A DNA stretch of 10,581 nt from contig DCIN01000072.1 of the NCBI GenBank assembly GCA_002315815.1, positions 4,064 through 14,644 of the forward strand, read 5' to 3'. Source of the stretch: Bacteroidales bacterium UBA1725 (lineage in GTDB: Bacteria > Bacteroidota > Bacteroidia > Bacteroidales > UBA932). Made by a program: the position numbers and the translations under genes. Each line of letters opens with the position of its first letter. The first letter of the stretch is position 1. Under the pieces are notes generated by a model. It was not told the origin of the DNA, did not search any database, and saw only the letters and a program-made list of their open reading frames with translations. This document shows, one piece after another, positions 1 to 6,360 of this stretch.

Positions 1-1404
1 AACACCTACAACCTTCTCCGCGGAGAAGATGATTGGGATCCTCTCGGAGTCAGGGAGACTGTTGAACGTCTGAGCGTGCGTGACGGCATCGATTATGCCA
101 ATATAGCCACCTGTCTGGAAACCAATCTCCACTCAGCGTCCCTCAAGACCGGAGAGGGCAGCCTGAAGCTCAGTGCGACTGTTTACCGCAATCTCGGCTA
201 TGTGCTGAACAACCAGACGGTATATTGGAAGGTGCAGCCGGGATTCGAAAAATATGTCACGCTCTCTGCCACCGAGGGCCCGGAGTGCGAAGTCACCCCC
301 GTCAACCACGATGATCCGACCAGAGTGTTCGATGTCATCGCATACACGAAAGAGGGTCTTGAGTGCGCAGTCGAGCTTACTGTAGCCCCCGATTTCGTCG
401 AGGCTCCCGCATTCCTGAAGAAGCCTTCTCTCAAGGTCGTGGGCAAGGAAGTGGTTGTGGACTATCAACTCGATCTCCGGGACCGTGCTGACCAGTCCCT
501 CGTAAACTGGTACAGAGACGGAGTTCTCGTGGCGGTGAGCCGTCTGGACACTCCTCTGCGCAGTTACAGACTCACAAAGGATGACGTGGGTCATATCATT
601 TCCGTCAGTGTGGCTCCCAAGCATCTGCGCTGCATTGCCGGTGCGGAGGAAAAGGCTTCCCTCAAGTCAAAGATCAAGTCTTCTCAGGCGGAATACTCCA
701 ATGTTCTCTTCACCGACTTTGCTGATTTCCCTGCAGTAAATCAGCTTGAAGTGAAACCAGGCTGGTGGACAGTGGACGCGAACAAGCCTTCTGACACAAA
801 GGATTACGAGTGGTCAGTGAACCTTGACCGTGAATGTTGGTTCTACGGACTCGGTATCAACGGAGCCGTTGGGTACGGTATGCTTGAGAGCCAGCAGGGT
901 GCTCGTCTGCGCTATACTCCTCTCGAAGGCAAGTACGGCGATATGGAAGTCACCTGGCAGGTCGATCCCGCCAAACTCGGCGGTCAGGGTTTTGCAAGTG
1001 CACGCGCCCAGTATCTCGACCTCTTCATCAAGTTTGATACAAAGTCACTCACCGGATACGCTCTCCGCGCAATCCGCACCACCAAGTTCTCCAATGCAGT
1101 GGACATTCTTATCGTGAAATACACCAACGGCGTCATCGAACCTCTCACAGAGGGCGTATCCACCGACTGCTTCCTGACCGGCTGCGTAATGAGCATCAGA
1201 ACAGAGGGGAACAGACTCGTTGCGCACGTCGAAGGCAACACACCTCCCGAGAAGAGAGTAAATGACCCCGCAATCCACAATGTGGTCGATCTTGAAGCTC
1301 CCTATGAACCCAATGACTTCGGCGGCATAGGTGTGCAGCACACCAGTACCGTCGGCGGCGAGAGCAAAATAATGATTCATTCAGTCAAGGCAATATGGAA
1401 ATAA
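1..1404 (+). CDS. Large secreted protein, 3' part only: two Ig-like regions and a C-terminal beta-sandwich
   Basis: The reading frame is open from the first base, so the gene begins outside the window; 467 C-terminal residues are visible. After a short segment containing GEDDWDP come two regions with the alternating hydrophobic pattern of Ig-like/bacterial surface beta-sandwich domains, roughly residues 45-130 and 132-230 (the second has a WYRDG turn). A low-complexity Lys/Ser linker follows, then a C-terminal domain of about 230 residues (WWTVDAN, WFYGLGINGAVGYGML, FASARAQYLDLFIKF) that reads like a concanavalin/LamG-type jelly roll. No catalytic motif is visible; a catalytic part, for example a beta-helix lyase or esterase, could lie upstream. 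Its stop overlaps the GH43 start by 10 nt, so the two are probably co-transcribed and translationally coupled. A role in binding or degrading plant polysaccharide is inferred from context alone; the family is not recognised. Confidence 0.75.
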   Translation, partial: NTYNLLRGEDDWDPLGVRETVERLSVRDGIDYANIATCLETNLHSASLKTGEGSLKLSATVYRNLGYVLNNQTVYWKVQPGFEKYVTLSATEGPECEVTPVNHDDPTRVFDVIAYTKEGLECAVELTVAPDFVEAPAFLKKPSLKVVGKEVVVDYQLDLRDRADQSLVNWYRDGVLVAVSRLDTPLRSYRLTKDDVGHIISVSVAPKHLRCIAGAEEKASLKSKIKSSQAEYSNVLFTDFADFPAVNQLEVKPGWWTVDANKPSDTKDYEWSVNLDRECWFYGLGINGAVGYGMLESQQGARLRYTPLEGKYGDMEVTWQVDPAKLGGQGFASARAQYLDLFIKFDTKSLTGYALRAIRTTKFSNAVDILIVKYTNGVIEPLTEGVSTDCFLTGCVMSIRTEGNRLVAHVEGNTPPEKRVNDPAIHNVVDLEAPYEPNDFGGIGVQHTSTVGGESKIMIHSVKAIWK

Positions 1405-2894
1405 GAAGAAAAAAGGCATTTCTGGCCGCGGCCCTCATTGCTGTCGCCCTTATTACTGTCACTTGCGTTCAGAACCCTGCCGCCACATACACCAATCCTG
1501 TACTCGGAGGAGATTACCCCGATCCTTCCATAATGAGGGAGGGTAATGACTACTACCTTACCAACTCATCCTTTGACTACAATCCGGGACTGATAGTATT
1601 CCATTCCACCGACCTGGTGAACTGGGAACCGATAAGCTACGCTCTCCAGACCTATCTGGGTTCTGTATGGGCACCCGACATCTCCAAGGTTGGGGACAAG
1701 TACTGCATCTATTTCACCGTTCACAATGTGGGAAATTTCCTGGTCGAGGCTGATTCTCCCTACGGTCCCTGGAGTGAGCCCGTGATGGTGTACAGATCCG
1801 GAATAGACCCTTGCATAGCTGTTGCTGAAGATGGTGCCAAATGGCTCTTCGTAAGCGGTGGCACCCGCATCAGACTTTCCGAAGACGGCAAAAGCACTGT
1901 GGGCAACCCCGAACGGGTATATGCCGGGTGGCAGTATCCTGAGGAATGGGTTACCGAGGGCTTCTGTCTGGAAGGTCCCAAAATCAAAAAAATCGGCGAC
2001 TGGTGGTATTACTTGAGCGCTGAAGGTGGTACAGCAGGCCCTCCCACCAGCCATATGGTCGTCGTTGCCCGTGCCAAGACCCTCGACGGGCCTTGGGAAA
2101 ACTCCCCGTACAACCCTCTGGTTCACACCTACAATAATACTGACCGCTGGTGGTCACGTGGCCACGGCTCCCTGATAGACACACCAGACGGACGTTGGTA
2201 CTGCGTTTATCATTCATACGAGAACGGTTATTACGGGTTGGGAAGGCAGACTCTGCTGGAGCCCGTGGAACTGACCGAAGACGGATGGTTCAAACCGGTA
2301 GAGGGTCTGGACATAGCCGGTCCCATCCCTATGCCTCTCCCTGCCAACCCTGTTGACCGCAAAGCCCATATTGGAGAGTTCCGCATCGGACTGGACTGGA
2401 AATACTACAAGACATTCGATCCTTCCCGCGCATCAGTTGAGAACGAGGTGCTTACGCTCAAATGCGTCGGGACCTGTCCGGGCGATTCCGCTCCTATGAT
2501 GTTCGTGGCCGGAGAACACTCCTACGAGTTTGAGGTTGAGATTGAAAGGGATCCGGAAGCAATCGCGGGGCTTGTGCTCTATTACGATGACCAGTTCTAT
2601 ACCGGCACAGGTATAAACAACCGTGGCACAATGCGTTACCGCAAAGACAAGGGAAGTCTGCGTTCGTGGGTGCCCGATGCCACTCATATCTGGTTGAGGC
2701 TCCGCAACGACAATCACGTCATCACAGCGGCCTACAGCCTCGACGGGGAGAATTGGGTGGACGAGAAGTGGGGCCACGAAATCTCCGGCTATAACCACAA
2801 TACCTGTTATTATTTCCAGAGCGTTCTCCCCGGCCTGATGGCTGCCGGAGAAGGTGAGGTAAAATTCAGTAATTTCAAATACAGATCATTATGA
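1395..2894 (+). CDS. Glycoside hydrolase family 43 (beta-xylosidase / alpha-L-arabinofuranosidase type), exported
   Basis: 499 residues. It probably releases xylose or arabinose from xylan-derived oligosaccharides in the periplasm or at the outer membrane. Residues 1-24 form a signal (RRKK, then a hydrophobic stretch) ending in T-V-T-C24, which is a poor lipobox, so lipidation is uncertain. Residues 32-310 show the five-bladed GH43 propeller: YTNPVLGGDYPDPS with the likely catalytic base D43, SVWAPD at 90-95, GIDP with the pKa-modulating D138, and LEGPK with the likely general acid E193. Residues about 325-499 form the beta-sandwich seen at the C-terminus of many GH43 xylosidases (YYDDQFYTG, then SLDGENW). 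The ATG lies inside the last codons of the upstream gene, and the stop overlaps the next gene as ATGA, indicating a tight operon. GH43 is polyspecific, so whether it is a xylosidase or an arabinofuranosidase cannot be decided by eye. Confidence 0.93.
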   Translation: MEIRRKKAFLAAALIAVALITVTCVQNPAATYTNPVLGGDYPDPSIMREGNDYYLTNSSFDYNPGLIVFHSTDLVNWEPISYALQTYLGSVWAPDISKVGDKYCIYFTVHNVGNFLVEADSPYGPWSEPVMVYRSGIDPCIAVAEDGAKWLFVSGGTRIRLSEDGKSTVGNPERVYAGWQYPEEWVTEGFCLEGPKIKKIGDWWYYLSAEGGTAGPPTSHMVVVARAKTLDGPWENSPYNPLVHTYNNTDRWWSRGHGSLIDTPDGRWYCVYHSYENGYYGLGRQTLLEPVELTEDGWFKPVEGLDIAGPIPMPLPANPVDRKAHIGEFRIGLDWKYYKTFDPSRASVENEVLTLKCVGTCPGDSAPMMFVAGEHSYEFEVEIERDPEAIAGLVLYYDDQFYTGTGINNRGTMRYRKDKGSLRSWVPDATHIWLRLRNDNHVITAAYSLDGENWVDEKWGHEISGYNHNTCYYFQSVLPGLMAAGEGEVKFSNFKYRSL

Positions 2895-3547
2895 GACTGA
2901 ATCTAATATTTGCCGCGCTTCTGTCCTGCACGGCACTTTGCGCCCAGAACGCCGTAGTCTGGGATGCATCTTCACATCCTGATCCAAGCCAGATTCAGGG
3001 CCAGCCAAAGATAATCCAGACCAAACTCGGGCCTGCGGTTGAATTCAACGGTTCGACGGACGGTGTCTTTCTGCCTTCAGTGCCTGTGGCCGGAATGGAT
3101 GAGATTACCCTCGAGGTGATTATGAACCAGTATGGAAGCGCCAATTTCGAGAACCGCTACCTTCATATCGGAGAAATCAACGGTCCCCGAATTATGTTTG
3201 AGACCCGTGTCACTCCGGAAAATTTCTGGTATGCCGATTTCTTCGTGGTTATGACTCAGGGTACCGAGACAGCACTTATGATAGATCCCGCCAAGACGCA
3301 TCCCGCTGACAAGTGGTACAACGTCACTCTGGTAGGCACGAAGGACGGAGTCAAGGGCTACGTCAATGGGGTGCTCGAGGGGGAAGTGGCCATCAACTAC
3401 AGGGATATGATCAAGACAGGGCAGACTTCCGTAGGCGTCCGCCAGAACCTGAGAAGCTGGTTCAAGGGTGCTGTGTACAAGATTCGTGTCACTCCCAAAG
3501 CTCTCACCCCGGATCAGTTCCTGAAGGATTACGAAAAGCTCAACTGA
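2891..3547 (+). CDS. Small exported LamG/concanavalin-A-like domain protein
   Basis: 218 residues. A signal peptide covers residues 1-18 (MRLN, hydrophobic core, LCA|QN cleavage typical of Bacteroidota). The rest is a single jelly-roll of the LamG type: VEFNGSTDGVFLP near the N-terminus, WYNVTLVGTKDGVKGYVNGVLEG in the middle, and a terminal FKGAVYKIRVTPKALTPDQF, the usual ending of LamG strands in this phylum. There are no obvious catalytic residues, so a glycan-binding or accessory role is likelier than an enzymatic one; this is inference. The start overlaps the GH43 stop by 4 nt (ATGA), which suggests coupled translation and a functional link to that enzyme. An LLSC at 10-13 could pass as a lipobox, but the preceding segment is short and the CA|Q cleavage site fits better. 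Confidence 0.85.
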   Translation: MRLNLIFAALLSCTALCAQNAVVWDASSHPDPSQIQGQPKIIQTKLGPAVEFNGSTDGVFLPSVPVAGMDEITLEVIMNQYGSANFENRYLHIGEINGPRIMFETRVTPENFWYADFFVVMTQGTETALMIDPAKTHPADKWYNVTLVGTKDGVKGYVNGVLEGEVAINYRDMIKTGQTSVGVRQNLRSWFKGAVYKIRVTPKALTPDQFLKDYEKLN

Positions 3548-3550
3548 TAA

Positions 3551-3645
3551 TATTCCATTTTATTCCATTTTATTTTATTTCATTTTATTTCATTTCATTT
3601 TATTTCATTTCATTTTATTTCATTTCATTTCACGTCACGTCACGT
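3551..3645 (+). repeat. 19-unit pentanucleotide array abutting the GH115 start
   Basis: Read in steps of five from 3551, the sequence is sixteen units of (T/C)ATT(T/C) through 3630, followed by three exact CACGT units (3631-3645), without any break in register. The GH115 ATG is two bases further on. It fills nearly all of the 100-bp gap between the LamG gene and GH115. The array contains no Shine-Dalgarno-like purine run, and the coding strand is almost purine-free except for the central A of each unit. Confidence 0.92.
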
Positions 3646-3647
3646 CT

Positions 3648-6119
3648 ATGAATATTCTGGCAATAGCAGCTGTCGTGTGGTTTTCCGCACAGACCCCGCT
3701 GACTTACAATATCAGTCGCAGTACGGAGCCGGTGGTGCAGACGGCCCTTGAGATGATGTGTTCCGATTTGGAGGAGGTCACCGGCGCAAAACCGAAGCCA
3801 AGCGGTTTCGACAGAGCCACATTGCGCATTATCCAACACGACGTTGACAACTCATCGCTCACTGCCTTCGGTGTCCCCGGGGACATAGCTGATTCCCTGA
3901 ATTTCGTCAAGGAAGCCTTTTACATAGCCGCAAAAGGCAAAAAGATACTCGTAGTCGGTTCCGATGCACGGGGTACGGCGTACGGTATTCTTGAAATATC
4001 GCGTCTGGCGGGCGTGTCTCCCTGGATATGGTGGGGGGACAACAAACCCGAGAAAAAATCCCGTCTGGAACTTCCTGAAGGATACAGCAGTTTTCAGCAT
4101 CCGTCAATAGAATACCGTGGCTTCTTCCTGAATGACGAAGACTGGGCATTCCGGCCTTGGAGTGCGATGCACTATTCCCCGCAGGAGGACAAACTCACAA
4201 TCAGCGCCGACACTTACCGCGAGATGTTCAGACTCCTGCTCAGGCTCAGGGCCAATACTATTTGGCCCGGGATGCATAACGGCACGACTGCCTTCTTCCA
4301 GATTCCCGGGGCCAAGGAAGCCGCTGACTCGTGCGGTATTCATATCGGGACATCCCACTGTGAACCTCTGCTCAGGAACAATGTCGGAGAATGGAACATT
4401 GCCGAAAGGGGCGCATTCAATTACCTGACAAACAAAGACGGAGTCCAGAAATACTGGACGGAAAGGCTGGAGGAAGTGAAGACCGGGGACAACCTTTTCA
4501 CAATAGGAATGCGCGGCATCCACGACGGCTCTATGGAGGGTCTTGGGAACGCCGGCCTGGACAGGAAGACAGAAGCCCTGCAGGAAGTGATAAACGACCA
4601 AAGAGAGTTGCTGAAGAAGCACTTAGACACCGATGTGACACGGATACCGCAGATGTTTATGCCATACAAGGAGGTGCTGGAGATAATGGAGAACGGCTTG
4701 AATCTGCCGGATGACGTGACTATTGTATGGTGCGATGACAATTACGGCTATATGACGCGTCTGAGCGACTCCGGGCAGCAGAAGCGCAGTGGCGGAGCCG
4801 GAGTATACTATCATATCAGCTATGCAGGAAGACCCCACGACTACCTTTGGCTTACCACACAACAGCCCGGACTGATATACAATGAAATGCGTCAGGCTTA
4901 CGACCACAATGTCAGGAAACTGTGGGTGGTGAACGTAAACAGCCCCAAAAAGGCATCATACGACCTTGAGTTATTCCTTGATATGGCGTGGAATATCAAC
5001 AACGTAAGCCCGGACAGGATAAATGCCCATCTGGAGTCGTGGCTCATCAGGGAATACGGAAAGTCTGCCGGAAAGATGCTTGCGGGGCCGATGGCGGAGT
5101 TTTACCGACTCTGCTCAATACGCAAGCCCGAGCATATGGGTTGGAGTCAGGTCGAACTTTCAGACAAGAACCGCTACCCTGGAGGACTTTCTCCGGTGAG
5201 CGACACCGATTTCAGTTTCTACGAGTTCGGAGATGAAGCCCAGCGATACATAGACCAGTTCCGTGCTGTTCGCAGGGCTGTGGAAGAGGCCGGAAAATTC
5301 GTCCCCGAGCGCAACGCCGACAGTTTTTTTGCCCAGATTCTCTATCCGGTATGCGCTACGGAATCGATGGCGGAGAAGATGCTCTACGCACAGAAGGCCC
5401 GTTCCCGCATCCGCACCACATACTCTCCTTACGTCTGGCAGACAGACACTGTGATGATGACAGCGTGCGCCCTCAGCCAGAAAGCTTATCAGGACATCAG
5501 AAATCTTACCGCCGAATATGACAGAGTATCAAACGGAAAGTGGAAAGGAGCTATGTCTATGATGCCGCGTGACCTCCCCGTCTTCAGGGCTCCGACCCTC
5601 CCGGTTTACCTCAATGAGGCTGAAGTGGAGATGTGGAGCGCTTATGCCGCCGGATGGAAGGCTACCGATGCCGGGAACGACTTCATCTCCCGAAATGCAA
5701 AAGATTGCACCAAAGCCAGTTTCAAACCTTCTCCAGTACAGAATCTGGGACATAGCGCTTCGGCCGTTCCCATCCCGAAAGGAGAATGGCTTGAATATGA
5801 TATAGAAATCGACAGACCCTATGATGACGGACAACTGACAGTCGCCGTTCTTCCCACTCAGGCCAATGACAAGGGCGACATACGCTTCAGCATCTCCATT
5901 GACGGTGCCGAAGCAGTCTCAGCCTCCATAAAGGAACCGTTCAGAAGCGACAGGTGGAAGGAGAATGTTATGCGCAATCAGGCCCGCGTCACTTTTCCAG
6001 TCAGGCTTGCGGCGGGGAAGCACAGTCTCAGGATAAAGGCTGAAGATGACCACATCGTTTTGGACCAATGGATAATAGATTTCAAACAGAAAAGAAAATA
6101 TTACGTCATTCCTCAGTAA
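3648..6119 (+). CDS. Glycoside hydrolase family 115 xylan alpha-1,2-glucuronidase, exported
   Basis: 823 residues, full length for the family. GH115 enzymes remove (4-O-methyl)glucuronic acid from both internal and terminal xylose units of glucuronoxylan; some relatives act on arabinogalactan. Visible family features are an N-terminal alpha/beta domain ending in GTAYGILEISRLAGVSPWIWWGD, then YRGFFLNDEDW (156-166, acidic N162-D163-E164-D165), NTIWPGMHNG around 203-212, IGTSHCEPLLRNN, IVWCDDNYGY (359-367), and LELFLDMAWN. The catalytic acids are probably among E164, D206-equivalent and later Glu residues, but I cannot assign them with certainty. The last ~170 residues form a beta-sandwich starting near WSAYAAGW and GHSASAVPIPKGEWLEYDIEI. 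The signal peptide is short (MNILAIAAVVWFSAQ) and lacks a basic n-region, but no other start is available before the pentamer array. Transcription probably continues from the GH43/LamG genes unless the array region carries its own promoter. Confidence 0.95.
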   Translation: MNILAIAAVVWFSAQTPLTYNISRSTEPVVQTALEMMCSDLEEVTGAKPKPSGFDRATLRIIQHDVDNSSLTAFGVPGDIADSLNFVKEAFYIAAKGKKILVVGSDARGTAYGILEISRLAGVSPWIWWGDNKPEKKSRLELPEGYSSFQHPSIEYRGFFLNDEDWAFRPWSAMHYSPQEDKLTISADTYREMFRLLLRLRANTIWPGMHNGTTAFFQIPGAKEAADSCGIHIGTSHCEPLLRNNVGEWNIAERGAFNYLTNKDGVQKYWTERLEEVKTGDNLFTIGMRGIHDGSMEGLGNAGLDRKTEALQEVINDQRELLKKHLDTDVTRIPQMFMPYKEVLEIMENGLNLPDDVTIVWCDDNYGYMTRLSDSGQQKRSGGAGVYYHISYAGRPHDYLWLTTQQPGLIYNEMRQAYDHNVRKLWVVNVNSPKKASYDLELFLDMAWNINNVSPDRINAHLESWLIREYGKSAGKMLAGPMAEFYRLCSIRKPEHMGWSQVELSDKNRYPGGLSPVSDTDFSFYEFGDEAQRYIDQFRAVRRAVEEAGKFVPERNADSFFAQILYPVCATESMAEKMLYAQKARSRIRTTYSPYVWQTDTVMMTACALSQKAYQDIRNLTAEYDRVSNGKWKGAMSMMPRDLPVFRAPTLPVYLNEAEVEMWSAYAAGWKATDAGNDFISRNAKDCTKASFKPSPVQNLGHSASAVPIPKGEWLEYDIEIDRPYDDGQLTVAVLPTQANDKGDIRFSISIDGAEAVSASIKEPFRSDRWKENVMRNQARVTFPVRLAAGKHSLRIKAEDDHIVLDQWIIDFKQKRKYYVIPQ

Positions 6120-6201
6120 AGAGAAATATGGACCAATAAGACGAAATCAAGATTACCAAGTTATTTTTTGAGATTTACTCAGTAGAGATATAGCCCTTCA
6201 A

Positions 6202-6265
6202 ATAGTGATATGTTTCTGGATATAGTGATATGTTTCTTGATAAAGTGATAAAGTGATAAAGTGAT
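6202..6265 (+). repeat. Tandem repeats with five AGTGATA cores
   Basis: Two adjacent 20-bp units (6202-6221 and 6222-6241) differ at one base and read ATAGTGATATGTTTCTKGAT. They run straight into three exact copies of the octamer AAAGTGAT (6242-6265). The heptamer AGTGATA recurs at 6204, 6224, 6244, 6252 and 6260, so the spacing is 20, 20, 8, 8. The repeats lie in the non-coding gap between GH115 and the esterase. They may be a regulator-binding array or a replication-slippage product; the sequence does not decide. Confidence 0.85.
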
Positions 6266-6310
6266 ATAGTTCTTTATGAAACATTATGGTAATATAGTTC
6301 TTTTATGAAA
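6264..6310 (+). repeat. Direct repeat ATATAGTTCTTT(T)ATGAAA
   Basis: An 18-nt element at 6264-6281 recurs at 6292-6310 with one extra T. The copies are separated by 10 nt. They directly follow the AGTGATA array and belong to the same 241-bp AT-rich leader before the esterase gene. No open reading frame of note covers them. Confidence 0.8.
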
Positions 6311-6320
6311 TGATAAGGAC

Positions 6321-6350
6321 TCTTGTTATGTCTTGTTATGTTTTGTTAAT
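6321..6350 (+). repeat. 10-bp tandem repeat TCTTGTTATG x2 plus a degenerate third copy
   Basis: TCTTGTTATG occurs at 6321-6330 and again at 6331-6340; TTTTGTTAAT at 6341-6350 is a decayed third copy. It ends 10 bp before the esterase ATG. TATGTTTTG at 6337-6345 resembles the Bacteroidota -7 box TAnnTTTG but has one base too many in the spacer, so it is only a weak promoter candidate. Confidence 0.75.
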
Positions 6351-6360
6351 ATAAAATACT

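Noticed and set aside
3551..3645. Pentamer array as a CRISPR or iteron origin
   Set aside because: Units are 5 bp with no spacers, and there are no replication or cas genes nearby.
3313..3651. Reading frame through the LamG gene end and the pentamer array (repeating FYFIS peptide)
   Set aside because: The first part is an out-of-frame shadow of the LamG gene, and the repeat peptide is a simple product of the pentamers.
4104..4622. 172-residue minus-strand frame inside GH115
   Set aside because: Antisense to strongly conserved GH115 catalytic motifs, with no domain features of its own.
6209..6236. Two TATGTTTC boxes as promoters for the esterase
   Set aside because: Each misses the final G of TAnnTTTG, lies over 120 bp from the ATG and has no -33 element at suitable spacing; they recur only because they are part of the 20-bp repeat.
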